The notes below the pieces were generated by a model, which had not been told where the DNA came from, searched no databases, and saw only the letters and a program-made list of their open reading frames with translations. A program made the position numbers and the translations under genes. From Armatimonadetes bacterium DC (lineage in GTDB: Bacteria; Armatimonadota; Fimbriimonadia; Fimbriimonadales; GBS-DC), in the NCBI GenBank assembly GCA_001442985.1, contig LDYB01000018.1:1-64000 (forward strand): a stretch of DNA of 64,000 bases. The letters run 5' to 3'. Shown here piece after piece: positions 1-8,489 of the stretch (position 1 is the first letter of the stretch; every line of letters starts with the position of its first letter).

Positions 1-11
1 AAGTATTGACA

Positions 12-164
12 CTATTTACCCCCCCCCCGAAATGCAGTTCGCCACGAAACGCCCGCAAAGGAGGGCATCACCATCGCCACCAGCAACACCGTCGCGACTG
101 TCTTACCCACTGTGCCTTGCGCCCAGGTTCGGCGCACCCACCGCAAGAGGTTTGTCCGTTTCAT
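12..164 (-). CDS. Signal-peptide ORF ending at a G10 tract (start of a longer exported protein?)
   Basis: The ATG at 164 has a strong ribosome-binding site, GAGGAGGC, 7 nt upstream. The 50-residue product begins MKRTNLLRWVRR, then has a hydrophobic stretch TVATVLLVAMVM and a signal-peptidase-like end SFAG. It runs into ten consecutive G (plus-strand C at 19-28) and stops at TAG (14-12). With nine G the frame stays open to the window edge. I therefore read it as the N-terminus of a secreted protein cut by a homopolymer frameshift, either real or a sequencing error. The mature function cannot be seen. Confidence 0.55.
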   Translation of the reverse strand: MKRTNLLRWVRRTWAQGTVGKTVATVLLVAMVMPSFAGVSWRTAFRGGGK

Positions 165-208
165 CGCAGTGCCTCCTCAAACGCTTTGTGTGGAACACGC
201 GCGAAAAT

Positions 209-238
209 ACTATAGCATGCGGGGCGGAGCTTCGTCAA
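209..238 (-). promoter_or_regulatory. Promoter of the exported-protein ORF
   Basis: On the minus strand TTGACG (238-233) and TATAGT (214-209) are 18 bp apart. The predicted start lies about 40 nt upstream of the ATG at 164. The 18-bp spacing matches the tRNA and CRISPR promoters in this window. Confidence 0.7.
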
Positions 239-593
239 GGGGTGGAGGGAGAAAGCCGTTTCTGAGTTCGGAAAGAGTGTTCAGGTGTGAGAGCACGACA
301 AAACCCCTCTGCGAGCTTTGACATTTTTTCTGCGCTCGCTTTTATGCAACGAAAAGCCACTACCTTCAGAAGCATAGCGAGGCGCCCGACGACAAGCGAA
401 AACCTAATGCGCCATCCGCGCTCAAAATGAGTGGGCACACGACGCTACGCCCCGAAGGCTTCCCAACTCGCTTGCTTGTGGAGTGAGGCTCTCACCTCCC
501 TGCAAGGCAGATTCGCCTTGTGGGGAAAGACTCCTGCTGGACGCTTTTTCGCTTTTGATACCAATTGGGCTATAATAGAGTCGGTGAGCGTGC
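239..593. other. Intergenic stretch without a convincing gene
   Basis: The short ORFs here show no recognisable family, no ribosome-binding site and no neighbour logic. The only signal is a -10 box TATAAT at 571-576, 17 nt before the sigma-factor ATG, without a clear -35. Confidence 0.5.
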
Positions 594-1172
594 ATGGTCT
601 ACGGCTCCGAGAGCGCCGAGGTAGTGGGCTTAGTCGCGCAGGCGCAGCAGGGCGATGAGCAGGCGGCGGAACGGCTGCTTCAGCTCTACCGTCCGCTGGT
701 ACAGCATGTCGCGCGGCGCTTCTACCTGCCCGATGGCGAACCCGAAGATGTCTATCAAATCGGCATGATTGGCTTATGGCAAGCCATTCAGCGCTACAAC
801 CCCCAGCGCCAGGCATCATTCGCGACCTTCGCACGCCTGTGCATTCGCAGGCAGATTCTGAGCGCGCTGAAACAAGCCAGCCGAATTGTATGGGTTACCT
901 TCCCCCCGTGCCCCGACTCGGAGGAAGAGCCACACTGGGAAAACATCGCCGACCCCACCCCTTCGGCTCTGGAGCGCCTGATAGAGCGGGAGCAGGCGCA
1001 GGAGTGCAACGCCCTGCTTTCCAGCCGACTGAGCGCGATGGAGTCGCAAGTGCTGACCCTGTGGCTCCAGCGGCTCTCGTATCAGGAGATAGCGAGTCGG
1101 CTGGGTTGCTCGCGCAAGGCGGTGGATAACGCGCTCGCCCGCATCAAGCGCAAAGCACGGCGCGCCCTGTAG
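594..1172 (+). CDS. RNA polymerase sigma factor, SigH-like (sigma-70 family)
   Basis: 192 residues. Region 2 is clear: EPEDVYQIGMIGLWQAIQRY (about 51-70), then ATFARLCIRRQILSALK, as in the SigH/stationary-phase group. Region 4 is a helix-turn-helix, SYQEIASRLGCSRKAVDNAL, near the C-terminus. It would direct core RNA polymerase to a minor promoter set. No anti-sigma gene adjoins it and the SigH type usually lacks one. A TATAAT box (571-576) lies 17 nt upstream of the ATG; the ribosome-binding site is weak. The family call is firm; equivalence to Bacillus SigH is only by resemblance, and no sporulation genes are visible. Confidence 0.85.
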   Translation: MVYGSESAEVVGLVAQAQQGDEQAAERLLQLYRPLVQHVARRFYLPDGEPEDVYQIGMIGLWQAIQRYNPQRQASFATFARLCIRRQILSALKQASRIVWVTFPPCPDSEEEPHWENIADPTPSALERLIEREQAQECNALLSSRLSAMESQVLTLWLQRLSYQEIASRLGCSRKAVDNALARIKRKARRAL

Positions 1173-1191
1173 CGTCGGGTACAATACCCGC

Positions 1192-2616
1192 ATGCCACCG
1201 CTGGAGTTAGACCCCGAAACGATGCGCCGTATCGGCTATCGGGTCATCGACACGCTCGTGGACTACTGGCAGAGCCTGCCTGAGCGCCCGATTGGCACGC
1301 GCCCCACGCGCGACGCGATGGAAGCCTTGCTGAACGAACCCCTGCCCACCACACCCCAGCCGTTTGAGGCGGTGCTGGACGAGTTTCTTATGAAGGTGTT
1401 GCCCCATGTGGTGAAGGTGGACCATCCGCGCTACTTTGCGTTTGTGCCTGCGCCCAACAACTATGTCGGCGTGCTGGCGGATACGCTCGCGGCGGGGATG
1501 AACATCTTCGTCGGCACATGGATGGTGGGCGCGGGGGCGACGCAGGTGGAGCGCGTGGTGATAGACTGGCTGCGTCAGATGGTGGGACTGCCCGAATCGG
1601 CGGGCGGTCTGTTTGTGAGCGGCGGCTCGGTGGCGAATCTGGTGGGGTTGGCGGCGGCGCGTCAGCAGTACCCGGAGGCGCTCCAGCGCGGGCGGGTCTA
1701 CTACTCCGACCAGACTCACTCCTGCGTGGCGCGGGCGTTGCGCATTCTCGGCTTCCGCGAAGAGCAGATGTGCGTGCTGGAATCCGATTCGCAGTTCCGC
1801 CTGCCTGTGGAGCGCCTTACAGAGCAGATTCGGCGCGACCGCGAAGCGGGCTGGATGCCGTTCTGCGTGGTGGCGAACGCGGGCACGACGAACACGGGCG
1901 CGGTGGACGACCTGAACGCGCTCGCCGATTTGTGTGCGGCGGAAAACCTCTGGCTGCACGCCGACGGTGCTTACGGCGCGCCCGCCGTGCTGACCGAAGA
2001 GGGCGCACGCCTGATGAAAGGCATCCATCGGCTGCACTCGCTGGCGTTAGACCCCCACAAGTGGCTCTACCAGCCGATGATGGCGGGCTGTATTCTGGTG
2101 CGCGAGTTTGACCACCTGCGTCAGGCGTTCCACATCCTGCCGCCCTACCTTCAGGATAAAGAGTCGGGCGTGCGCGGTGTAGACCTCTGCGACTACGGGG
2201 TGGAGCTTTCGCGGGGTTTTCGGGCGCTGAAAGTGTGGATGGCGCTCAAGGTGTTCGGGCTGGAGGCGTTCCGTCAGGCGATGGAGCATAACCTTCGTCT
2301 GGCGCGGGTGGCGGAGCAAACCCTGCGCACGATGCCCCACTGGGAGGTCGTTTCGCCCGCGCAACTGGGGATTGTGGCGTTTCGCTACGCGCCGCCCCAC
2401 ATGGAGCCAGAGGCGTGCGATTCGCTCCAGCGCGCGCTGGTGAATACGATGCTGGAAGAGGGCTTCGCGCTGGTGAGCTCCACCGTGTTGAAGGGCAGGA
2501 CGGTGTTGCGCATGTGTACGCTCAGCCCCCGCGCGACGGAGGCGGATGTGGTGGAAACACTTCAGCGGTTGGATCGCCATGCCCGGCGCCTCGCCCATCA
2601 GGAGGGAGCCGAATGA
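1192..2616 (+). CDS. PLP-dependent decarboxylase (group II, aromatic-L-amino-acid type)
   Basis: 474 residues, the usual length for this family. The cofactor motif is intact: HADGAYG (about 256-262) carries the aspartate that contacts the pyridine nitrogen, and LDPHKW carries the Schiff-base lysine, K290. N-terminal helices with DHPRYFAFVP match the swapped-dimer region of aromatic amino acid and tyrosine decarboxylases. The substrate cannot be read from sequence. TACAAT (1180-1185) ends 6 nt before the ATG, inside the palindrome CGGGTAcaaTACCCG, so the mRNA may be leaderless. The stop overlaps the next start (ATGA), suggesting translational coupling. Confidence 0.9.
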   Translation: MPPLELDPETMRRIGYRVIDTLVDYWQSLPERPIGTRPTRDAMEALLNEPLPTTPQPFEAVLDEFLMKVLPHVVKVDHPRYFAFVPAPNNYVGVLADTLAAGMNIFVGTWMVGAGATQVERVVIDWLRQMVGLPESAGGLFVSGGSVANLVGLAAARQQYPEALQRGRVYYSDQTHSCVARALRILGFREEQMCVLESDSQFRLPVERLTEQIRRDREAGWMPFCVVANAGTTNTGAVDDLNALADLCAAENLWLHADGAYGAPAVLTEEGARLMKGIHRLHSLALDPHKWLYQPMMAGCILVREFDHLRQAFHILPPYLQDKESGVRGVDLCDYGVELSRGFRALKVWMALKVFGLEAFRQAMEHNLRLARVAEQTLRTMPHWEVVSPAQLGIVAFRYAPPHMEPEACDSLQRALVNTMLEEGFALVSSTVLKGRTVLRMCTLSPRATEADVVETLQRLDRHARRLAHQEGAE

Positions 2617-3005
2617 AACTCACCACGCGCCTGATTGCCCTGCTCTGGCTGGGGATTGGAAGCCTTACGCTGTTTCAGGCGTTTCAGGGTGTGCAGATGC
2701 CGCTCAGCCTCAAGTTTTTTGCGACGCTTCAGGTGCTGGGCGCGCTGGCGCTGCTTGGGGGGCTGGCGTTTGGCTATGCGATTCTGATTACGATGTCGGC
2801 GTTCACGATGATAACAGGCATTTTCGCGCTGATTGCGGTGCCCTTTATGCCTGCGGAAGTGCTGGAAAGGGCGCCGTCGGTGTTGGGGTTGCCGCCGCGC
2901 GGGGTGATGGCAGGGATGGCGCTCGGCGCGATTGTGCTGGGGCGTCTGTGCTGGCTCGGCTTGCGCCGCGACCCGCCTGAGGGGTGGGGCAGGGCGACGG
3001 AATAA
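2613..3005 (+). CDS. Small integral membrane protein, function unknown
   Basis: 130 residues starting MKLTTRLIALLWLGIG; the ATG overlaps the decarboxylase stop and has GGAGGGA upstream. It has about four hydrophobic segments (roughly 5-25, 35-60, 62-85, 100-118) and a charged tail. I recognise no family. The overlap points to co-expression with the decarboxylase. It ends one base before the stop of the convergent hydrolase gene, with no room for a terminator. Confidence 0.7.
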   Translation: MKLTTRLIALLWLGIGSLTLFQAFQGVQMPLSLKFFATLQVLGALALLGGLAFGYAILITMSAFTMITGIFALIAVPFMPAEVLERAPSVLGLPPRGVMAGMALGAIVLGRLCWLGLRRDPPEGWGRATE

Positions 3006-3692
3006 CTACCCAATCCACCGCTCCAGAAACTTCAGCGTCAATCGCCACGCCTCTTCGGCGGCACGGGCATTATAGCCGCGGCGGTTGTTCGGGTTGGCGA
3101 ACGCATGCCCTGCGCCCTGAAAGAGGTGAATCTCCACCTGCTTGCCCAGTTTTTTGAGCGTCGCCTCAAACTGGCGCACCGACTCCACAGGGATGCCCCG
3201 ATCCTGGTCCCCGAAAATCCCCAGCACGGGACAGCGCAGGTTGCGCAGGTTCGCCTCATCGGTCAGCAGGCGCCCATAGTAAATCACACAGGCTGAGAGG
3301 CGCGGCTCCTGCAACGCGAGGCTCAGCGCCAGCCCGCCGCCCATACACCAGCCAATCGCGCCCACCTTCTTGCCACGCAGTTCGGGGCGCTTCGTAAGCC
3401 AATCCACACCCGCCTTGAGGTCGCGCATCGCGCGGTCTTCGGGCAGCGCCCGTGAGAGTTCGTGCGCCACTTCGGGGTCCGTGGCGACCTTACCCCGATA
3501 GAGGTCTACCGCCAACGCCAGATAGTTCTCCTGCGCAAAGCGGCGCGCCTGCTCTTTAATCCAGTCGTTCAGCCCCCACCATTCGTGAATCAGCAGCATC
3601 CCGCCGCGCGGTTTCGCAGGAAGCGCCGCATATGCCCGCACCCGCTCGGAACCTACCTGAAGCACGACCTCTTGCTCTTTTATATCGCGCAT
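3006..3692 (-). CDS. Dienelactone hydrolase family protein
   Basis: 228 residues from the ATG at 3692, chosen because GGAGGGA lies 8 nt upstream; a longer frame to 3749 lacks a site. The alpha/beta-hydrolase triad of the family is present: C116 in GWCMGGG, D164 in GDQDRGI and H196 in GHAFA. LLIHEWWGLN is the characteristic oxyanion-region strand. Such enzymes hydrolyse dienelactones or other small esters in the cytoplasm; the natural substrate here is unknown. A -10 box TACACT lies at 3717-3712. Confidence 0.9.
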   Translation of the reverse strand: MRDIKEQEVVLQVGSERVRAYAALPAKPRGGMLLIHEWWGLNDWIKEQARRFAQENYLALAVDLYRGKVATDPEVAHELSRALPEDRAMRDLKAGVDWLTKRPELRGKKVGAIGWCMGGGLALSLALQEPRLSACVIYYGRLLTDEANLRNLRCPVLGIFGDQDRGIPVESVRQFEATLKKLGKQVEIHLFQGAGHAFANPNNRRGYNARAAEEAWRLTLKFLERWIG

Positions 3693-3765
3693 GGCTTGTC
3701 CCTCCGCTTTCAGTGTACCCCATCGTGTTAAGTGCCCTCGCGATACCATTTCGACACAGGGGGTC

Positions 3766-3833
3766 TATGGACTGCGGAAGCGCCGCTTCCGCGCTGTCTT
3801 CCCCACGCTGAAGCTGCGCTTCAGCACTCCATA
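3766..3833. repeat. Foldback element: two hairpins inside an outer stem
   Basis: Outer arms TATGGAcTGCgG (3766-3777) and the near inverse of CAGCACTCCATA (3822-3833) enclose two perfect palindromes. These are GCGGAAGC-gcc-GCTTCCGC (3774-3792) and GCTGAAGC-tgc-GCTTCAGC (3807-3825). The element lies between two transcription units. Its layout matches the elements at 14254, 25939 and 38801, although the sequence differs. Confidence 0.65.
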
Positions 3834-3908
3834 CTCGCGGTGCTGAAAATAAAATGCAAAGACACTTAGAAGCAGGAGTCTCGGATTTTTACGGCGTAAT
3901 CTAATTGT

Positions 3909-5249
3909 ATGGCAACACTAACGCAAAGCAGGCGTGCAACACAGGTTGGTGTTGCGCTGGGGTATGCGGTGCTGAGTGGGCTTCTGATGGGGGTTGCGCT
4001 CCCGCCGTATGACCTGCCACTGGGGTTTGTGGCGCTGGCGCCCTTTTTTGCGGCGATATGGACCCTGCCTCGACTACTTGTGCCCCTTCTGGGACTGCTT
4101 CACGGCTGGCTCGTGGGGATGACCGCGATGGGGTTCGGCGTCGCGCTTTCGGAGGTGGGGGCACTGCTTCCGTTTCTGATTTACGGGGTTGCGGTGGGGG
4201 TTGTAGGGCTGGTCGCGCGCGATGTGGGCGACTTGTCGCGCCTGAGAGCTGTGCTGTGGGTCGGCGCGGCGGGCGTGTTGCTGGAGTATCTGGAGAGTTT
4301 CCTGTTTATCCCGTTTCATGCGGCGATGGCGGTCTGGCGCAATACGCCATTTCTGCAGCTGGCGACGGTGACGGGCGTGTGGGGGCTGTCGCTTTTCTTG
4401 TGGAGCGGCTGGGCGGCGCTGGGCTATGCGCTCGCGATGCGCCGATGGACGCCCGCACTGACCGCTCTGGTGGGGATTGGCGTGGCAATTCACGCCTTCG
4501 GTTTGCTCGCCATCTGGTGGAGCGAGCCGCGCGGTATGCCCCTCCGTGTCGCCGCTGTTCAGGGTGATCCCACAGACGCTGAGCTTATCCAGCAGGTGCG
4601 CCAGTCGGAGGCACAATTCGCGGTGATACCTGAAGCTTCGATCATGCAGGAGCAGGCTATCCCGCTTGCCAAAGAGATGGGCGTGCCTGTGATGGTGGGC
4701 TTCTGGGACAACGGCTATAACTGCGCCGCGATTGCCTTCCCTAACGGGAGAATGACCGCGCCCTATCACAAAATGCACCCTTATATTGTGGAGCGTTCCA
4801 CCATCCCTGGCACCCACGCCGAGCCGTTTCCCACCGAGTTCGGCTTGATTGGGGCGGCAATTTGCTACGACACGATGTTCACCGACACGCTCCGCCAGCT
4901 CTGTCGCCAGCGCGCTGTGCTGGTGGGTGTGCCGACGAATGACCCTGTGGCAAGCAATCTCGCGTACCATCACCTGCACGGCGCAATTCACACGATTCGC
5001 GCAGCTGAACACAGGATACCAATCGTGCGTGCCGAAAGCTGGGCAACTTCCATGATAGTGAACCGCGTGGGGCGTCTGGTGGCGAGCGCAGGAGAGGGTC
5101 CTGCAGTGCTGACAACCACCGTTCAGGTTGCCTCCAGCGGCACGCTTTATACCCTGCTGGGCGATTATTTGCCTCTCATTTGCCTTGTGGCGCTTGCGTG
5201 GGGCGTGCTGAGACGCAGGGGCGGGTGTCATAAATCAAGTGGGGTATAA
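3909..5249 (+). CDS. Lnt-like apolipoprotein N-acyltransferase / membrane carbon-nitrogen hydrolase
   Basis: 446 residues: six or so N-terminal membrane helices (1-205), then a carbon-nitrogen hydrolase domain (about 211-420) and a last helix. The nitrilase triad is complete: E242 in IPEAS, K288 in PYHKMH and C319 in AICYDTMF. This is the architecture of Lnt, which N-acylates lipoproteins. It is shorter than E. coli Lnt (about 510 residues), so a related amidase role is possible. A -10-like TAATCT (3897-3902) ends 6 nt before the ATG and there is no ribosome-binding site, suggesting a leaderless mRNA. Confidence 0.75.
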   Translation: MATLTQSRRATQVGVALGYAVLSGLLMGVALPPYDLPLGFVALAPFFAAIWTLPRLLVPLLGLLHGWLVGMTAMGFGVALSEVGALLPFLIYGVAVGVVGLVARDVGDLSRLRAVLWVGAAGVLLEYLESFLFIPFHAAMAVWRNTPFLQLATVTGVWGLSLFLWSGWAALGYALAMRRWTPALTALVGIGVAIHAFGLLAIWWSEPRGMPLRVAAVQGDPTDAELIQQVRQSEAQFAVIPEASIMQEQAIPLAKEMGVPVMVGFWDNGYNCAAIAFPNGRMTAPYHKMHPYIVERSTIPGTHAEPFPTEFGLIGAAICYDTMFTDTLRQLCRQRAVLVGVPTNDPVASNLAYHHLHGAIHTIRAAEHRIPIVRAESWATSMIVNRVGRLVASAGEGPAVLTTTVQVASSGTLYTLLGDYLPLICLVALAWGVLRRRGGCHKSSGV

Positions 5250-5373
5250 TAGGGTGGGAGGAAATCGCAACCCGTTGACTCCTTTCCGGGCGTATTTCCT
5301 CACCACCCCACCACGAAGGGAGGCGCGGATTCCCCGCCCGCGCCTCCCGTGAGCGTTTGACGGTTGAGCCGTC
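5245..5373 (+). ncRNA. Candidate structured RNA or leader between lnt-like gene and anmK
   Basis: A consensus -10 GGGGTATAAT (box 5245-5250) overlaps the lnt-like stop codon. The predicted transcript then folds into three successive stems. The first (5254-5265 with 5294-5306) is 12 bp with one bulge and an inner CCCG/CGGG helix. The second (5318-5328 with 5338-5348) is a perfect 11 bp. The third is GACGG/CCGTC (5359-5373). No T-run follows, so it could be an independent RNA or a structured leader of anmK. I match it to no known RNA family. Confidence 0.4.
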
Positions 5374-5417
5374 CTGTGCGCAATTAGACGCCCCGAATCA
5401 GGGACAGGTTCCGTAAA

Positions 5418-6584
5418 ATGAGTGCCGATTGCGTGGAATGGCTGAGCTACCTGCGCACGAAATCGCCGCGCTATGCGATTGGCTTGATGGCGGGCACTTC
5501 GCTGGACGGGGTGGACGGGGCGCTCGTGGCAATTGAGGGGCAAAAGGGGCATCGCGCCGTTCGGACGCTCGCCACGCACCACATACCCTACTCCCACGAG
5601 GAACGCGAGGGGCTTCTGCGCCTGATTGAGTCGGGTACACTGGCAGATTTATGCGCCTGGGACGCCTACCTTGGTGAAAAGTTCGCGGAGGTCGCGCTGG
5701 AACTGAGGCAGAAAGCCGGGGCACCCGTTGACTTCATCGGTTCACACGGGCAAACGGTGTGGCACGCGCCCAGCGCCCAACTGTTCGGGCGTCCCACGCC
5801 CAACACCCTTCAGATTGCCCAGCCTGAAGTGATTATGGCGCGCACGGGGGTTCCTGTGGTGGCGGATTTCCGCACGCGCGATGTGGCGCTGGGCGGTCAG
5901 GGCGCGCCGCTGGTGCCGTTCGTGGACTGGCTGCTGTTGCGCTCCGACGCCGAACCGCGTGCCGCGCTCAATATCGGCGGAATGGCAAACCTCACTTACC
6001 TGCCCCCGCAGGCGACGCCCGAATCGATTCTCGCGTTTGATACGGGTCCTGGGAACGCGCTGATAGATCTCGCCGTGCGCTGGCACACCGGGGGCAATCT
6101 CGCCTATGACCCCGACGGCTCCCTCGCGGCGCAGGCATCGCCCGATGAGGCTCTCCTTCATGAGATGCTGGCGCACCCCTTCTTTCAGCAGCCGCCACCG
6201 AAATCCACAGGGCGCGAAGTGTTCGGTGTGGAGTATCTCCAGAAATGGTGGGGGCGTGTGGAGCCGTTGACCCTGATTGCCACGCTCACCGAGTTGACCG
6301 CACGCACGATTGCGCAGGCGGTTCGGCAGTGGTGCATGCCTGTCGCCCGACTGATTGTTTCAGGGGGCGGGATGCATAACCAGACGCTGATGGCACGACT
6401 GCAGGCGCTCCTGCCTGAAGTGGCAATTCAATCCAGCGCAACCTTCGGCATAGACCCCGATTTTAAGGAGGCGATTGCCTTCGCTGTGCTGGCAGATTGC
6501 TACCTGATGGGCGAGCCTGTGGCGTTCCCAAACACCACGGGCGTCTCGCGCCCCGTGCGATTGGGGCGATTGTGTTGGGGGTGA
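5418..6584 (+). CDS. anmK: Anhydro-N-acetylmuramic acid kinase
   Basis: 388 residues. YAIGLMAGTSLDGVDGA (about 20-36) is the AnmK phosphate-binding signature. FIGSHGQTVWH, LAFDTGPGNALID and LIVSGGGMHNQTLMARL follow in the family order, the last being the ATPase-fold adenosine motif. The enzyme opens and phosphorylates 1,6-anhydro-MurNAc to MurNAc-6-phosphate, recycling peptidoglycan fragments. No murQ adjoins. The ATG at 5418 lacks a strong ribosome-binding site; upstream is the structured region described at 5245. Confidence 0.93.
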   Translation: MSADCVEWLSYLRTKSPRYAIGLMAGTSLDGVDGALVAIEGQKGHRAVRTLATHHIPYSHEEREGLLRLIESGTLADLCAWDAYLGEKFAEVALELRQKAGAPVDFIGSHGQTVWHAPSAQLFGRPTPNTLQIAQPEVIMARTGVPVVADFRTRDVALGGQGAPLVPFVDWLLLRSDAEPRAALNIGGMANLTYLPPQATPESILAFDTGPGNALIDLAVRWHTGGNLAYDPDGSLAAQASPDEALLHEMLAHPFFQQPPPKSTGREVFGVEYLQKWWGRVEPLTLIATLTELTARTIAQAVRQWCMPVARLIVSGGGMHNQTLMARLQALLPEVAIQSSATFGIDPDFKEAIAFAVLADCYLMGEPVAFPNTTGVSRPVRLGRLCWG

Positions 6585-6656
6585 ATGTCCTTCTTCGAAC
6601 AACGAGTCAAAAATTGGGGTATACTACCTCGTAGCACAGACCGATGGAGGTGACGC

Positions 6657-8447
6657 ATGAAAAACATCTCGTTGCGTGGAGGAGAATTTTTATTGCGTGA
6701 AGTGGAGCCGTCGCAGGTGTTCACGCCCGAAGACTTCACCTCGGAAGACCAGGCGATTGCGCAGGCGGCGGAAGATTTCGTGCGCGGTGAGGTGCAGACT
6801 CGCAACGCCGAAATTGAGAAGCAAGCAGAAGGCGTTACGGTGGGGCTGCTCAAAAAAGCGGGCGAACTGGGCTTGCTCAGCGGCGATCTGCCCGAAGCCT
6901 ATGGTGGGCTGAATCTGTCCAAGACCACCAGTACCCTGCTCGCCGAAAAGATGAGCCTGCAAGCCTCGTTCGCGGTCTCGTGGGGCGCGCATGTGGGCAT
7001 CGGCACGCTCCCCATTCTCTTTTTCGGCACGCCCGAACAGAAGCAAAAATACCTGCCCAAGCTGGCGACAGGCGAGATGATTGCCGCCTTCTCGCTCAGC
7101 GAGGCGAACTGCGGCTCCGACCCCCTCTCGGCGCGAACGAAAGCCACCCTCTCGCCCGACGGCAAGTATTACCTGCTCAACGGCGAGAAGATGTGGACGA
7201 CCAACGCGGGCTGGGCAGACCTGTTTATCGTGTTCGCCAAAGTAGATGGCGAGAAGTTCACCGCCTTTATTGTGGAGCGCAACTTCCCCGGCGTCTCGGT
7301 GGGGCGCGAGGAGCATAAGCTGGGCATCAAAGGCTCCAGCACGCGCCGCGTCATTCTGGAAAACGCGCAGGTGCCCGTGGAAAATGTGCTTCACGAAATT
7401 GGCAAGGGACACCATGTGGCGTTCGGTGTGCTGAACATCGGGCGCTTCAAGCTGGCGGCTGCCACGCTCGGCGGTGCGAAAGAAGCGCTCACCATCGCCA
7501 CACGCTACGCCAAAGACCGCCAGCAGTTCGGTCAGCCGATTGCCAACTTCGGCTTGATCCGCCAGAAGCTCGCCGAGATGGCTATCCAGATTTATGCGCT
7601 GGAAAGCACGGTCTATCGCACAGCGGGCATGCTGGACGAGGTATTTCACGGCATCGACGCCACCGCTCCCGACGCGAACGCGCAATACCGCGAGGCGGAC
7701 GAAGAGTACCCCGTGGAGTGCGCCATCCTGAAAGTGTTCGGCTCCGAAGTGCTGGACTTCGTGGCGGACGAAACGATGCAGATTCACGGTGGTTTCGGCT
7801 ACACTGAAGAGTTCCCCGCTGCGCAAATCTATCGCGACAGCCGAATCAACCGCATCTTCGAGGGCACGAACGAGATTAACCGCCTGCTGATGCTGGATCA
7901 GCTGATGCGCCGCGCCTTGAAAGGCAAGCTGCCGGGCTTGATGGAGAAGATTCAGGCGCTGCGTGCCGAGCTGAACCAGCCGCAGATGCCCACGCCCGAC
8001 CCCGCCGACCCGCTGGAAGCCATCGGGCGCTATGTGGTGAACGCCAAGAAGGCGGTGCTGATTACCGCAGGGATGGCAGCCGAGCAGGTCGGCACGGAGC
8101 TGGAGGAAAAGCAGGAGATTGTGGGGCATCTGGCGGACTGCCTGATTCAGCTCTACGCGATGGAGAGCGTGTGGCTACGCACGCGCAAACTCCAGCAGAA
8201 GGGGCTGGACATCACGATTCCGCTGGCGATGGCGCGCGTATTCGCCTACGATGCGTTCGACAAAATCGAGGCGAGCGCCCGGCGTGCCATTCACTCCTTC
8301 GCGGAGGGCGACATGCTCCAGATTCTGCTCACGGCGCTCAAGCGCTACACCCGCCGCACCGCGGAGGTCAACACGATGGCGCTCCGCCGCCAGATTGCTG
8401 AGTATGTAACTCAGCACGAACGCGCCTGGTCGGCGGCGGGGAAGTGA
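6657..8447 (+). CDS. Acyl-CoA dehydrogenase, extended (about 600-residue) type
   Basis: 596 residues. Domains in order: N-terminal helical (about 25-140), middle beta (FSLSEANCGSDPLS, about 145-250) and C-terminal helical. FEGTNEINRL carries the catalytic glutamate at the family position. A further 170 residues at the C-terminus resemble long FadE-like Bacillus enzymes. It oxidises an acyl-CoA at C2-C3 with FAD. GGGGTATACT (-10 TATACT) and GGAGGTGA precede the ATG. A paralogue lies head-to-head downstream (8488-10116), so the pair may handle different chain lengths. Confidence 0.93.
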   Translation: MKNISLRGGEFLLREVEPSQVFTPEDFTSEDQAIAQAAEDFVRGEVQTRNAEIEKQAEGVTVGLLKKAGELGLLSGDLPEAYGGLNLSKTTSTLLAEKMSLQASFAVSWGAHVGIGTLPILFFGTPEQKQKYLPKLATGEMIAAFSLSEANCGSDPLSARTKATLSPDGKYYLLNGEKMWTTNAGWADLFIVFAKVDGEKFTAFIVERNFPGVSVGREEHKLGIKGSSTRRVILENAQVPVENVLHEIGKGHHVAFGVLNIGRFKLAAATLGGAKEALTIATRYAKDRQQFGQPIANFGLIRQKLAEMAIQIYALESTVYRTAGMLDEVFHGIDATAPDANAQYREADEEYPVECAILKVFGSEVLDFVADETMQIHGGFGYTEEFPAAQIYRDSRINRIFEGTNEINRLLMLDQLMRRALKGKLPGLMEKIQALRAELNQPQMPTPDPADPLEAIGRYVVNAKKAVLITAGMAAEQVGTELEEKQEIVGHLADCLIQLYAMESVWLRTRKLQQKGLDITIPLAMARVFAYDAFDKIEASARRAIHSFAEGDMLQILLTALKRYTRRTAEVNTMALRRQIAEYVTQHERAWSAAGK

Positions 8448-8460
8448 ATATTCAGGAGGG

Positions 8461-8489
8461 AATGGGACAGGTCAATTGCCTGTCCCATT
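8461..8489. terminator. Hairpin between convergent acyl-CoA dehydrogenase genes
   Basis: AATGGGACAGG (8461-8471) pairs perfectly with CCTGTCCCATT (8479-8489) over a 7-nt loop. It starts 14 nt after one stop codon and overlaps the stop of the convergent gene. It has no long T-run, so it may act on both strands or only protect 3' ends. Confidence 0.6.

Noticed and set aside
239-438. Minus-strand frame of about 67 codons
   Set aside because: No family, no ribosome-binding site, and it overlaps the promoter of the exported-protein ORF.
5245-5373. SRP RNA, 6S RNA or RNase P RNA
   Set aside because: The conserved loops of these RNAs are not present.
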